DNA of 64,000 bases, taken from Ewingella sp963519305 (lineage in GTDB: Bacteria; Pseudomonadota; Gammaproteobacteria; Enterobacterales; Enterobacteriaceae). The notes under the pieces were generated by a model. It had not been told where the DNA came from. It saw only the letters and a program-made list of their open reading frames with translations, and did no database searches. Both the position numbers and the translations under genes were made by a program. Below are positions 46,322 to 55,542 of this stretch, in pieces. The stretch covers positions 1 through 64,000 of the forward strand of contig CAUQMS010000011.1 of the NCBI GenBank assembly GCA_963519305.1, in the 5' to 3' direction. Position 1 is the stretch's first letter; the number at the start of each line of letters is the position of its first letter.

Positions 46322-47200
46322 CTATTTACCGCGTGATGCCGTCCAGCACAGCAGCGACCCGGCCACTACCATGCCCACGCCGGGCCAGAAGCTGGCGCCC
46401 GGTAACGTATTGAGCCACAAACCGGCAATAAAAATAGCGGACAGCGGGGTAAAATACGACAGCGCCGCGACCAATGTAGCATTGCCTTTTTTCATCGCGA
46501 TATCCCAGCACTGATATGAAATGGCCGTGACGGCACCCATCGCCAGTAGCTCGGTCATTGCACGCCACGTCATACTGATACGGGGGGATGAATAGGTGAA
46601 ATAGAGCGCCCACAGCACTGCGCCGGTTGCCAGCAGGAACAGCGGCAACACGCCAGTGCCTTTACTGAATATCCGCACCAGATTGGAATAGAGCGCCCAC
46701 GCAATTGCCGCGCCAAAGGCCAGCCCGTAGGCCACCGGATTACTGTGCACATTGCGCATCAGCTGATGTACATCCAGCCCGTGACCTCCGCTTATCGCCC
46801 ACAGCACACCGGCAAACGCTAGTGCGGCGCCGGGCCACATCCACCAGCGTACTTTTAATTTCAATAGCGGCACCGCAAACAGCAGCGTCAGGCTCGGCCA
46901 TAAATAGTTAATCAGCCCGAGTTCCAGCGTCTGCTGACGGCTGTGTGCCAAACCAATGGCCAGCGAAAATGCCACCATATAAAACACAAACAGCAAACCG
47001 CAGAGAATGATATAGGCAGGGGATTGGCCGCGCAGCGTGGGCTTACCGCTGGCCATCCACACCATAATGCCGCTGACCGTATAAATAGAGGCCGCCGCGC
47101 CGAAAGGCCCGAGCGCTTCCGCCAGACTGCGGGTGAGCGCCACGCTCATGCTCCACAGCAAAATGGCTATAACACCAAACAGTGTTGCAAAACGATCCAT
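46322..47200 (-). CDS. yddG: DMT-family aromatic amino acid exporter, YddG-like
   Basis: 292 residues with ten hydrophobic segments of the EamA/DMT fold. Matches to E. coli YddG include IAILLWSMSVALTRSLAEALGP, the GLINYLWPSLTLLFA segment near residue 95, and GSLLCWTASRGK at the end. YddG exports aromatic amino acids and some toxic analogues across the inner membrane. It converges with yacL (4 bp between stops) and has a different genomic position from E. coli, so the family is firm and orthology less so. Confidence 0.8.
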   Translation of the reverse strand: MDRFATLFGVIAILLWSMSVALTRSLAEALGPFGAAASIYTVSGIMVWMASGKPTLRGQSPAYIILCGLLFVFYMVAFSLAIGLAHSRQQTLELGLINYLWPSLTLLFAVPLLKLKVRWWMWPGAALAFAGVLWAISGGHGLDVHQLMRNVHSNPVAYGLAFGAAIAWALYSNLVRIFSKGTGVLPLFLLATGAVLWALYFTYSSPRISMTWRAMTELLAMGAVTAISYQCWDIAMKKGNATLVAALSYFTPLSAIFIAGLWLNTLPGASFWPGVGMVVAGSLLCWTASRGK

Positions 47201-47289
47201 TGGAAAGGTAAGCCTCTAAAGAAGAAGGCTTTAAAGATAAGCGATTGTTCCGATGAATTACACCGGAACAATCTCGTTATAAGCATGCA

Positions 47290-48165
47290 TCAGAAATAAA
47301 AACCAAACTCCAGGCCGAGCGTTGAAGTGGTGGTAGCGGGCTGATAATAACCCACGTCACGTCCGTTCAGTTGACCCTGTTTCTCATCTGACTTGCCGTA
47401 TTTCTGATGGATGTAGGACGCTTTAATAAACAGGTCTTTATTGATATTCCAGGTCAGGCTGGTAAAGGGGGACAGGCGCGATTTCGGTTGCAGCCAGACA
47501 CCTCCCTGATTGCTGTGCGTCCAGGTCGCGATGGGGTACAGCGCACCGCCTTCAAGACTGAGCCGGGAATCCGTCGTCATTTGCCAGTTAGCCCCCAGCG
47601 CCGCTTTGGCGTAGGGCTGCAATGATACTTCCAGCGCGCTGTATTGCTGTGTGCGGTTTTCAGAAGCGATATAGACATCGTCTGAGCGGATATTTCGCAA
47701 CCAGACCTGACCGCCTGCGCTGCCTTTGGCGTCGATTGAGAGGCTGTCCGACGCGCGGTAACGGTATCCGCGCGTGATATCTGCACTGTAACCGGTGTAG
47801 TAGGTTTTGCCCTTCAGCGAGCCATCAGGCACGTTGGCATTATCATCCAGGGTGCTGCCTCTATAGCTGACAATGCCAAACATCATGCTCATGTCCCAGG
47901 CTTTAAGTAAGCCTGATGGGGCATCAAGGAAGTTATTAGCGCCGAAGTTTACCCGCAGGCGGGGGCCATGCTCTGCAACATATTTGCCGTCCATGTTATC
48001 GACGGACTCATCCCATTTATAATATTCCGCCCCATAACTGACATAGTGGCGCGTTCCGTCGGTATTATTGCTGAACAAATTTTCCCCGGCCCAGGAAACC
48101 CCGGAAGCCAATAAAGAACTCGCGGCCAGCAGACTGGATACGGTCTTTAATTTACAGATAGTCAT
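47290..48165 (-). CDS. Outer-membrane beta-barrel protein, family not recognised
   Basis: 291 residues. The signal peptide has a basic N-region, a core LLAASSLLASG and a likely cleavage at SWA-GEN (after about residue 26). The mature part alternates polar and hydrophobic/aromatic residues in many short strands (HYVSYGAEYYKW, SPFTSLTWNINKDLFIKASYIHQKYG) and ends in the barrel-sorting signature LGLEFGFYF with a terminal Phe. About 8-12 strands are possible. No catalytic omptin or OmpA motif seen. Start codon ATG with a weak ribosome site. Transcribed alone. Confidence 0.7.
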   Translation of the reverse strand: MTICKLKTVSSLLAASSLLASGVSWAGENLFSNNTDGTRHYVSYGAEYYKWDESVDNMDGKYVAEHGPRLRVNFGANNFLDAPSGLLKAWDMSMMFGIVSYRGSTLDDNANVPDGSLKGKTYYTGYSADITRGYRYRASDSLSIDAKGSAGGQVWLRNIRSDDVYIASENRTQQYSALEVSLQPYAKAALGANWQMTTDSRLSLEGGALYPIATWTHSNQGGVWLQPKSRLSPFTSLTWNINKDLFIKASYIHQKYGKSDEKQGQLNGRDVGYYQPATTTSTLGLEFGFYF

Positions 48166-48554
48166 TTTATTATTTCTGTGTGCAGGTGATTAGGAGTGGT
48201 GATTTTAAAAACAGCGGCGGGATGTTAACGCAAGATAAGAGAGATAAAGAAGGCTCTATTCATTTTCTGTTCAAATAAGATCAATGGGAAAGTAATAAGT
48301 AAAATTAAAGGGCGTTTGTCAGATCTATTTAAGTTAACGCGTATTATTTGTTCTGATAATTTGCCTTATTACGCAGATCATTTTCCGATCAATTTGAGTT
48401 AAGGTTTTACAAAATGAGGCTCAGGGTGATTTTTTTGATGAAAGTCCTGAGTTCGGCAAGAATTAAACGTAGCTCCTTTTGTCACTAAGTCAAATTAAAG
48501 AAAGCCGAGCACCTTCATGCCCGGCCTTTCAGCGATGTTTATTTCGCGTGAAAT
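48166..48554. other. Gap between the OMP gene and speD
   Basis: About 390 AT-rich bases. The OMP promoter must lie here. An imperfect GC-rich hairpin (aaagccgagc ... gcccggcctttc, about 48496-48531) just past the speD stop may end speD transcription. No coding frame stands out. Confidence 0.45.
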
Positions 48555-49349
48555 TTACACCGACGGCAAATTGCGTCCGTAATAAATTTCCTGCATCTCT
48601 TTGTACAACAGATCGGTGATCTCTTTATGTTCTGCTGCACTCAGTTCATCCGGCTTAGCATTAAACAGGTAATGTTTGAGATCGAACTCTTTGAGCATCA
48701 TTTTGGTGTGGAAAATATTTTCCTGATACACATTTACATCCATCATGTCATACAGCGCTTTCATATCCTTCGACATGAAATTCTGAATCGAATTAATCGA
48801 GTGATCGATGTAATGTTTGACGCCATTCACGTCGCGGGTGAAGCCGCGCACACGGTAGTCAATGGTGACAATGTCTGATTCCAGCTGGTGAATTAAGTAG
48901 TTCAGTGCTTTGAGGGGGGAAATCACCCCACAGGTTGAGACTTCGATATCAGCGCGGAACGTACAAAGACCGCCTTCGGGGTGGCTCTCCGGATAGGTAT
49001 GAACACATATATGGCTCTTATCCAGGTGAGCGACTACCGAGTTCGGCAACGGGCCAGGATGTTCAGTCGTATCCACATCGCGAGGATCCATCGGCTCTTC
49101 GCTCACTAAAATCGTGACACTGGCGCCCTGCGGTTCGTAATCTTGTCGTGCCACGTTGAGTACGTTCGCACCAATGATCGAGCAAGTTTCGGTGAGAATC
49201 TCCGTTAAACGGTTGGCGTTATATTCTTTGTCAATGTAGGCGATATAGCCGTCACGATCGTCAGCCGTCTTGGCATAACAGATATCGTAGATACAAAAAC
49301 TCAGGCTTTTGGTCAGGTTATTGAAGCCATGCAGTTTCAGCTTTTGCAA
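48555..49349 (-). CDS. speD: S-adenosylmethionine decarboxylase proenzyme SpeD
   Basis: Pyruvoyl enzyme that makes decarboxylated SAM, the aminopropyl donor for spermidine. 264 residues, the Gram-negative form. The self-cleavage site is the Lys-Ser bond in HLDKSHICVHTYPESHPEGG (Ser near residue 112), where the Ser becomes the pyruvoyl group. Starts with TTG, as in E. coli speD, with GGGTGA upstream. It lies 28 bp downstream of speE in a speE-speD operon. Confidence 0.96.
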   Translation of the reverse strand: MQKLKLHGFNNLTKSLSFCIYDICYAKTADDRDGYIAYIDKEYNANRLTEILTETCSIIGANVLNVARQDYEPQGASVTILVSEEPMDPRDVDTTEHPGPLPNSVVAHLDKSHICVHTYPESHPEGGLCTFRADIEVSTCGVISPLKALNYLIHQLESDIVTIDYRVRGFTRDVNGVKHYIDHSINSIQNFMSKDMKALYDMMDVNVYQENIFHTKMMLKEFDLKHYLFNAKPDELSAAEHKEITDLLYKEMQEIYYGRNLPSV

Positions 49350-49377
49350 TTTAGTTCACCCCCTTATGGATGCAGTA

Positions 49378-50265
49378 TCAGCGCGTGGCCGACAGGGCAT
49401 TCAGTAAATACTGTGGCAGGGCAAAGCTGCCGTGATGGATGGCCGGATTGTAATAACGGCAAGTGATACCCGCAGCATCGAAACGCGCCTGCAAGGTGTC
49501 GCTGTTAATCTGGCGATATTCCGGGCTGTTGGTCGCCCAGGCAAAAGTCATGATGCCGCCGTAATAGGTCGGGATCGCGGCCTGATAGAAACTGACGTCA
49601 CTGAAATAGTGGCTCAGCTTGGTATGGCTGTTGACCGCTTCATCCTGCTGGAGGAAGCAGACGCCATTTTGCGCGACGAAAATTCCGCCCGGTTTCAGGC
49701 AGCGTGCGCAGCCTTCGTAAAACGCCGACGTAAACAGGCTTTCGCCGGGACCGATAGGATCGGTGCAGTCGGAGATGATCACGTCAAAGGTGTCAGGGGT
49801 CTGATTGACGAAGTTGACGCCATCTTCGATCACCAGCTTAAAGCGGGCGTCGTCATAGGATCCGGCGCTGTGGTTGGGCAGATACTGGCGGCAAAATTCC
49901 ACGACGCCGGCATCAATTTCCACCATCGTCACCGATTCCACGCCTTTATGACGGCACACTTCGCGCAACATTCCACCGTCGCCACCGCCGATGATCAGCA
50001 CTTTTTTGGCCTGACCATGCGCCAGCAGCGGCACGTGGGTCAGCATCTCGTGATAAATGAATTCATCACGTTCAGTGGTTTGCACCACGCCGTCGAGGGC
50101 CATCACGCGCCCGAGTGCGGCGTTCTCAAAGATCACCAGATCCTGATGTTCAGTTTTGTCACGGTACAGCTCTTTTTCGACACTGAAATACTGACCAAAA
50201 TGGGCGTGCAGTGTCTCAAACCACATTTCTTTCTGTAACAGCTTTTGTGAGTGATCCTGGGACAT
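49378..50265 (-). CDS. speE: Spermidine synthase SpeE
   Basis: Putrescine aminopropyltransferase. 295 residues, slightly longer at the N-terminus than E. coli (MSQDHSQKLLQKEMWFETL). Motifs are DGVVQTTERDEFIYHEMLTH near residue 58, the donor site LIIGGGDGGMLREV near 90, the catalytic Asp in IISDCTDPIGPGESLF near 162, and YYGGIMTFAWA near 239. It provides the reaction that consumes the SpeD product. Confidence 0.96.
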   Translation of the reverse strand: MSQDHSQKLLQKEMWFETLHAHFGQYFSVEKELYRDKTEHQDLVIFENAALGRVMALDGVVQTTERDEFIYHEMLTHVPLLAHGQAKKVLIIGGGDGGMLREVCRHKGVESVTMVEIDAGVVEFCRQYLPNHSAGSYDDARFKLVIEDGVNFVNQTPDTFDVIISDCTDPIGPGESLFTSAFYEGCARCLKPGGIFVAQNGVCFLQQDEAVNSHTKLSHYFSDVSFYQAAIPTYYGGIMTFAWATNSPEYRQINSDTLQARFDAAGITCRYYNPAIHHGSFALPQYLLNALSATR

Positions 50266-50427
50266 GTTGCGATCTTCTCCTGAGTATTCACAGCCTTGAA
50301 AAATGGGGCAACATAATAGCCAACATTACCCTGCTATGCACGGTTGAATTTCATCCAGAGGGTGTTGTTTGAAAGCCGGAGTTAGCTGGGGTTAAGTATA
50401 GCTGAGGGAATAAATTGGGGAGTGAGA

Positions 50428-50455
50428 CCCGGCGTGGGGCATTGTCCTCGCCGGG
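50428..50455. terminator. Possible terminator of yacC
   Basis: 7-bp stem cccggcg / cgccggg with a 14-nt loop, 11 bp past the yacC stop on the minus strand. No T-run follows, so this is weak. Confidence 0.3.
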
Positions 50456-50465
50456 AAAACGGCAA

Positions 50466-50813
50466 TCAGTTCGAGTAGGCCAGCAGGCTCAGGGAGTCGC
50501 GTGCCAGAGATTTGCACTTGGTCGGCGTGGCGACCGCAATACCGCTCAGGTCACGGTAGCTGTCTTCGCCCATGGCCTGCATATTGAAGCTATTGTAATT
50601 AGTGAGATCCCAGCGGTTCTGCTGTGCGAAGAACACAATGGCGCGTTTGATTTGTGCGTTGGGTAACTGGTCATAGCCACAGTTATTTTTCAGATAAACG
50701 AAAACCGCGGTCAGATCCGCTAAATCTTCGGCTTCAGATTCACTTAATGCCTGGCTGGCAGAGGAGAAACCGAGCAGGGTCAGCAACAGCAAAGTCAGCG
50801 TAGTTCTTTTCAT
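50466..50813 (-). CDS. yacC: YacC, PulS/OutS pilotin-family protein
   Basis: 115-residue exported protein. Signal peptide LTLLLLTLLGFSSASQA (cleavage near residue 23). The mature domain matches E. coli YacC: LSESEAEDLADLTAVFVYLKN, RAIVFFAQQNRWDL and GEDSYRDLSGI. Two Cys (NCGY and KCKSL) can pair. The family includes OutS/PulS pilotins, but there is no lipobox and no type II secretion genes nearby, so its role here is unknown. Confidence 0.9.
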   Translation of the reverse strand: MKRTTLTLLLLTLLGFSSASQALSESEAEDLADLTAVFVYLKNNCGYDQLPNAQIKRAIVFFAQQNRWDLTNYNSFNMQAMGEDSYRDLSGIAVATPTKCKSLARDSLSLLAYSN

Positions 50814-50914
50814 TGCATTGTTCTTTTAATAGGAAAAAGGGGCTCTTAGAGAATCAAAAGACGTTAACATATTTGCCCTGAGTCACACTAAATTTCTTTT
50901 ATCCGCTCAGCGGC

Positions 50915-50945
50915 TTGACCTTACCCTTGGTGGAGGGTTTAGGCT
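50915..50945 (+). promoter_or_regulatory. CueR-type promoter of cueO
   Basis: TTGACC, 19 bp, TAGGCT. The spacer contains the dyad ACCTTACCC-ttggt-GGAGGGTTT. An overlong 19-bp spacer with a dyad starting in the -35 is the hallmark of MerR-family activation, and the sequence closely follows E. coli CueR targets (copA, cueO). It predicts induction by Cu(I), with the ATG 42 bp downstream. Confidence 0.85.
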
Positions 50946-50987
50946 GACGCTCTTACACTGCCCGCCAACCGCCAAAAGGATCTGAAC

Positions 50988-52595
50988 ATGCATCGTCGCG
51001 ACTTTATCAAATGGACCACCCTGATGGGCGCAGCCACTACGTTGCCCGGTTGGAGCCGTCTGGCGTTTGCCGCCGATCGTCCGGTTTTGCCGGTTCCGCC
51101 GATCCTCAGGGCGAATTTTGACGGCAGCTATAGCCTCAATTTACAGCGCGGGCAGAGCCAGTTTTTACCCGGCGTCAATACTGAAACCTGGGGTGTGAAC
51201 GGTAATCTGCTTGGGCCAGCGCTGCGCATAAAGCGTGGTGAACCCGTGAAGGTCACGATTAATAACCATCTTGATGTCGCGAGTACGGTGCACTGGCACG
51301 GGCTGGAAATCCCTGGCGATATCGACGGGGGTCCGCAGGGCGTGATTGCCCCCGGTGCCAGCCGCACCGTAGAGTTTCAGCTCGATCAGCCGGCATCGAC
51401 TTGCTGGTTCCATCCCCATCCGCATCAGACCAGCGGCTATCAGGTCGCAATGGGGCTGGCGGGACTGGTGCTGATTGAAGATGCCGAGAGCAACAAATTG
51501 CAACTTCCCACCCGCTGGGGCGTTGATGATATTCCTCTGATCTTTCAGGATAAACGTCTCAACGACGCGGGACAAATCGATTACCAGATGGATGTCATGA
51601 CCGCCGCCATTGGCTGGTTTGGCAACCACATGCTGACTAACGGTGCCGTTTACCCGCAGCACGGCGTGTCGCGCGGTTGGGTGCGTCTGCGCCTGCTGAA
51701 CGGCTGCAACGCCCGTTCGCTCAATATTGCTACCAGCGACGGGCGCCCGCTCTATGTGATCGCCAGCGACGGCGGTTTCCTCGCTGAACCGGTAAAAGTC
51801 ACAGAACTCCCTATGCTGATGGGCGAACGCTTCGAAGTGCTGGTGGAGTGCCAGGGAACTCAGCCTTTTGACCTCGTCACCTTGCCGGTCAAACAGATGG
51901 GCATGACGCTGGCACCGTTTGACCAGCCACTGCCGGTGCTGCGTATTCAGCCGACGCTGACGCTGGGCGCACCGTCAATACCGGACACGTTGGTGAAAAT
52001 GCCGGAACTGGTTTCCGCCGATGGCCTGCCGGCCCGCTGGCTGCAACTGTCGATGGATCCGCAGCTTGACCAGCAGGGTATGGCAGCATTGATGGAACGC
52101 TATGGTCATGAGGCGATGGCGGGAATGAGTATGAGCCACGGCGATGCAGGGAAAGGCAATGACATGGCGTCAATGCCGGGGGTGTCCCACGACTCTCATG
52201 GCGGCATGGCCGGAATGGATATGTCGAAAAGCGCCGGTAAATTTGATTTCATGAGCGGCAATAAAATCAACGGCAGAGCCTATGATATGCATACGCCTGC
52301 GTTTGACGTCAAACAGGGCCAGTACGAGAAGTGGACCCTTTCAGGGGAGGGTGACATGATGCTGCATCCTTTCCATATCCACGGCACACAGTTCCGTATC
52401 CTTTCTGAAAATGGTCAACCGGTAGCTGCGCATCGCTCGGGCTGGAAAGATATCGTTCGGGTTGAAGGCGCGCGCAGTGAAGTGCTGGTGCGTTTCAACC
52501 ATCTGGCGGACAAACAGCAGGCCTATATGGCCCACTGCCACCTGCTGGAGCACGAAGACACCGGCATGATGCTGGGCTTTACCGTGTCGGCCTGA
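50988..52595 (+). CDS. cueO: Multicopper oxidase CueO
   Basis: Periplasmic cuprous oxidase for copper tolerance. 535 residues with a Tat signal (RRDFIKWTTLMGAATTLPGWSRLAFA). Copper ligands lie in HWHGLEIPG near residue 102, WFHPHPHQTSGYQ near 140, HPFHIHGTQF near 457 and MAHCHLLEHEDTGMM at the end. The Met/His-rich insert that covers the T1 copper is present (about 374-415, MAGMSMSHGDAGKGNDMASM). Behind a CueR-type promoter; gutQ follows 47 bp later. Confidence 0.96.
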   Translation: MHRRDFIKWTTLMGAATTLPGWSRLAFAADRPVLPVPPILRANFDGSYSLNLQRGQSQFLPGVNTETWGVNGNLLGPALRIKRGEPVKVTINNHLDVASTVHWHGLEIPGDIDGGPQGVIAPGASRTVEFQLDQPASTCWFHPHPHQTSGYQVAMGLAGLVLIEDAESNKLQLPTRWGVDDIPLIFQDKRLNDAGQIDYQMDVMTAAIGWFGNHMLTNGAVYPQHGVSRGWVRLRLLNGCNARSLNIATSDGRPLYVIASDGGFLAEPVKVTELPMLMGERFEVLVECQGTQPFDLVTLPVKQMGMTLAPFDQPLPVLRIQPTLTLGAPSIPDTLVKMPELVSADGLPARWLQLSMDPQLDQQGMAALMERYGHEAMAGMSMSHGDAGKGNDMASMPGVSHDSHGGMAGMDMSKSAGKFDFMSGNKINGRAYDMHTPAFDVKQGQYEKWTLSGEGDMMLHPFHIHGTQFRILSENGQPVAAHRSGWKDIVRVEGARSEVLVRFNHLADKQQAYMAHCHLLEHEDTGMMLGFTVSA

Positions 52596-52642
52596 GCCGG
52601 TCGAAAATCAACGTAATCACCTCATTCTCAGGAGAGAAGAAG

Positions 52643-53608
52643 ATGAACAAATCGCTGCTGGATTTTGCACGCGAAACGCTGGAAATCGAAATTGAAGAAG
52701 CACAGCGCTTGCTGACCCGTCTGGATGACAATTTTGTCCGCGCCTGCCAGCTGCTGCTGAATTGCACCGGTAAAGCCGTGGTGTCGGGGATGGGAAAATC
52801 CGGGCACATTGGTAAAAAAATCGCCGCCTCGCTCGCCAGTACCGGCACACCGGCCTTCTTTGTGCATCCGGCCGAAGCGCTGCACGGTGACTTAGGCATG
52901 ATTGGTAGTCAGGACGTGCTGATTTTCATCTCCTATTCTGGCCGTGCCAAAGAGTTGGAAATGCTGCTGCCGCTGTTGGCAGAAAATAACACCAAACTTA
53001 TCGCCATCACCGGCGGTAAGAACTCTCCGCTGGCCCATGCCGCCGATGCTGTCATTGACGTCAGCGTTGAGCGCGAAGCCTGCCCGATGGGGCTGGCACC
53101 GACCTCGAGTGCTGTGAATACGCTGATGATGGGCGATGCGCTGGCGATGGCGCTGATGCGTCACCGTGGCTTTGGTGCGGAAGATTTTGCCCGTTCCCAT
53201 CCCGGTGGCAGTCTGGGCGCCCGTTTGCTTACGCGGGTGCATCACCTGATGCGCACCGGCGACCGCCTGCCGGTGATTGATGTCGATGATAACGTAATGA
53301 ACGCGATGCTGGAACTGAGCCGTACAGGCCTTGGTCTGATTGCCGTGTGTGACGCTGAGCGCCACGTGGCGGGTGTCTTTACCGACGGCGACCTGCGCCG
53401 CTGGCTGGTGAAAGGGCACAGCCTGAATGAGCCGCTCAACAATGCCATGACGCGGCCCGGATATCTGCTGCCAGCCCAGTGGCGCGCCGGTGAAGCGCTT
53501 GAGGCTTTGCATCAGCAAAACATCAGTGCGGCCCCGGTCGTGGACAGCGATGGCGTGCTGGTCGGGGCGATAAATCTGCATGATTTACATCAGGCAGGGA
53601 TTGGTTGA
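52643..53608 (+). CDS. gutQ: Arabinose-5-phosphate isomerase, GutQ type
   Basis: Interconverts D-ribulose 5-phosphate and D-arabinose 5-phosphate, the precursor of KDO. 321 residues, the E. coli GutQ length. The SIS domain (about 35-180) has GMGKSGHIGKKIAASLASTGTPAFFVHP, the ISYSG phosphate loop and ARSHPGGSLGARLL. Two CBS domains fill 205-321. GutQ-specific agreement runs through the CBS part (LELSRTGLGL, VFTDGDLRRWL). In E. coli gutQ sits in the glucitol operon; here it occupies the place of gcd between cueO and hpt. KdsD is a paralogue of similar length, so the symbol is likely rather than certain. Confidence 0.82.
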   Translation: MNKSLLDFARETLEIEIEEAQRLLTRLDDNFVRACQLLLNCTGKAVVSGMGKSGHIGKKIAASLASTGTPAFFVHPAEALHGDLGMIGSQDVLIFISYSGRAKELEMLLPLLAENNTKLIAITGGKNSPLAHAADAVIDVSVEREACPMGLAPTSSAVNTLMMGDALAMALMRHRGFGAEDFARSHPGGSLGARLLTRVHHLMRTGDRLPVIDVDDNVMNAMLELSRTGLGLIAVCDAERHVAGVFTDGDLRRWLVKGHSLNEPLNNAMTRPGYLLPAQWRAGEALEALHQQNISAAPVVDSDGVLVGAINLHDLHQAGIG

Positions 53609-53721
53609 CGCACCGGCGTTACCCATTACCGGGTTCTTTGTTATAATCCTTTCCGCTTCAAGGTCGCCATTACCCGGTTTAATGGCGATAAATATCTCAA
53701 ATTCAGGTGGTTAGGCTTTAT

Positions 53722-54258
53722 ATGAAACACAGAGTAGACGTCATGATTTCCGAGCAGGAAGTCAAAACCCGCATCGCCGAATTAGGCCGTGAAATCACCG
53801 AGCACTACCGCGACAGCGGCAGCGACATGGTGCTGGTCGGGCTGCTGCGCGGCTCATTCATGTTTATGGCTGACCTGTGTCGCACCATTGACGTCTCCCA
53901 CGAAGTGGATTTCATGACCGCGTCCAGCTACGGCAACGGCATGTCCACCACCCGTGATGTCAAAATTCTCAAAGATCTCGACGAAGATATCCGTGGCAAA
54001 GATGTGCTGATCGTTGAAGATATCATCGACTCCGGCAACACCCTGAGCAAAGTGCGTGAACTGCTGCAACTGCGCGGTCCGAAATCACTGGCTATCTGTA
54101 CGCTGTTGGATAAACCTCAGCGCCGTGAAGTGGACGTGAAAGTCGAATACGTGGGTTTCGCCATTCCTGACGAGTTCGTTGTCGGTTACGGCATCGACTA
54201 TGCCCAGCGTTACCGTCATCTGCCGTATGTCGGTAAAGTGGTCATGCTCGACGAGTGA
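53722..54258 (+). CDS. hpt: Hypoxanthine phosphoribosyltransferase Hpt
   Basis: Purine salvage enzyme that makes IMP from hypoxanthine and PRPP. 178 residues from the ATG at 53722, as in E. coli; an upstream GTG at 53707 is less likely. The PRPP loop VLIVEDIIDSGNTLSKV lies near residue 95-111. LVGLLRGSFMF near 42 and DEFVVGYGIDYAQRYRHLPYVG near the end are also typical. Its normal neighbour can is displaced by 3.8 kb of inserted DNA, and the left direct repeat of that insert starts 39 bp after this stop. Confidence 0.96.
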   Translation: MKHRVDVMISEQEVKTRIAELGREITEHYRDSGSDMVLVGLLRGSFMFMADLCRTIDVSHEVDFMTASSYGNGMSTTRDVKILKDLDEDIRGKDVLIVEDIIDSGNTLSKVRELLQLRGPKSLAICTLLDKPQRREVDVKVEYVGFAIPDEFVVGYGIDYAQRYRHLPYVGKVVMLDE

Positions 54259-54296
54259 TCAGTCGCCGTCTTCCCGCGCTATGACAGAGCGGACCG

Positions 54297-54334
54297 CCTG
54301 AAAAAAGGCACAAAAAAAGGCACGTCATGTGCCT
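54297..54334. repeat. Left direct repeat of the hpt-can island (attL-like)
   Basis: Pattern cctg-A6-ggcac-A7-ggcac-gtc-atgtgcct, 38 bp. The copy at 58038-58076 differs by one A in the first run and two bases in the centre. It keeps the stem ggcac...gtgcc but lacks the T-tract that follows the right copy. Confidence 0.85.
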
Positions 54335-54345
54335 GGAAAATCGTT

Positions 54346-54828
54346 TCAATCAACTGAAATAAAAGGATTTATTCCGCTGTGTTTATGGGGATGCAGCGTC
54401 ACGCCGTTTGACGACAGACTCCCGTCGGAATGGCTGATATTTCCCGTCATCGTCCCGTCCTGTTTAACCTCCAGCGAGCCGGTTTCCGGCTCGTATTGCA
54501 TCACCGCACCGTCTGAAAACTGGATGTGATAAGCCTGCGCGGAGACAGAGGGCGCGGGAAAGTCGTCGCTGTAGATAGCGGGCAGCACAAAGGCGGTATC
54601 GAGCTCGCCGCCGAGTGACAGGATTAATACCTGTTCGCCGATCGAAGGAGCCCACCACGTGCGCGCAGCACCGGCGCGGGGCGCCAGCCAATGCAGCCAG
54701 TCAGTGACCAGCTCGCCGGTCTGCACGCGGCATAGCGCCAGCTCAGTATCAATTTCAGATACCACGCCAGTTCGGATGAGGTCGCGCACCGCGCGGGCAA
54801 GTTCTGCGAAGGTTTCGGGTGTATTCAT
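54346..54828 (-). pseudogene. P2-like phage baseplate protein V (gpV), shortened remnant
   Basis: 160 residues against 211 in P2 gpV. The N-terminal spike-base domain is well kept: ELARAVRDLIRTGVVSEID, CRVQTGELVTDWLHWLAPRAG, TWWAPSIGEQVLILSLGGELDTAFVLPAIYSDD. The long beta-helical stretch between EPET and the GTMTGNISHSDGSLSSNG block is missing about 50 residues. The C-terminus after HPHKHSG diverges and ends 11 bp from the left direct repeat. No ribosome site seen. No other baseplate genes follow, so it is a prophage relic. Some short gpV variants exist, so coding capacity is not excluded. Confidence 0.72.
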
Positions 54829-54964
54829 GAGGGGAAGGATGCAGCCGGAGGGATCCGGCGCCAACGTGCGGACGTAGGACTATCGGTGGTACAACAGAAG
54901 TTTAGTGGGGCGAATAGTTATATAGCGGAAACTATGACATGTTGTGAAATCCGATACCCAGGGG

Positions 54965-55531
54965 TTAGTTTCGGGAGGATTCCAATGCATTACAAATTAG
55001 TGCCAAAGGCCCATTCATCATTTCAGTTTTGACAATACCCTCTTCATGGCAGCAACTGATGGAAAACGCGAAACCGTGTAAATAATCTGCCAGTAAATCC
55101 AGGCCGTCTTTTTCGGTTTTTTTGGATAGAGCTAAAGGAGAAACAATGATTTTATAGCGTTCAGTAAATATTTCAGCTGGGCCGTGTGATGTCATGCTCA
55201 GCATAGTTTGTAGGAGTCCGCTGTACTCGCGTAATATTTCAATATAACTGACACATAAGTGTTTTAACTCGTTTTGCCAGTCCGAGCGCTCTTGAGGCAG
55301 ATAGATCTCCACCACAAGTGATGTGGTTAGTGCCTCTAACAATGAATTCTTGTTTTTGAAGTAGTGATAGATCGCCATGGGATCCACGTTTAATTGCGTT
55401 GCTAATGAACGGATGCTGGGGACTTTCCCATTCTCTTTCATCAAACATTTAGCTGTTTCTAGAATCCGATCAGCATTTAACTGTGACAACTTCCCTAATG
55501 GTCGGCCGCGTTTTTTTTCATTGACATCCAT
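54965..55531 (-). CDS. TetR/AcrR-family regulator
   Basis: 188 residues. The N-terminal TetR helix-turn-helix spans about 20-68 (NADRILETAKCLMKENG, then IRSLATQLNVDPMAIYHYFKNKNSLLEALT). The basic lead KKRGRPLG precedes it. The C-terminal ligand domain resembles the TetR_C family loosely, with two adjacent Cys (SISCCHEEG). Divergent from the DHFR-fold gene at 55631, with a nested palindrome between them, so local autoregulation and control of that gene are likely. Low GC compared with the backbone. Ligand unknown. Confidence 0.85.
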   Translation of the reverse strand: MDVNEKKRGRPLGKLSQLNADRILETAKCLMKENGKVPSIRSLATQLNVDPMAIYHYFKNKNSLLEALTTSLVVEIYLPQERSDWQNELKHLCVSYIEILREYSGLLQTMLSMTSHGPAEIFTERYKIIVSPLALSKKTEKDGLDLLADYLHGFAFSISCCHEEGIVKTEMMNGPLALICNALESSRN

Positions 55532-55542
55532 CTGATATCTCC

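Noticed and set aside
49432..50238. 268-codon frame opposite speE
   Set aside because: Shadow of a well-conserved gene; His- and Arg-rich translation with no motif.
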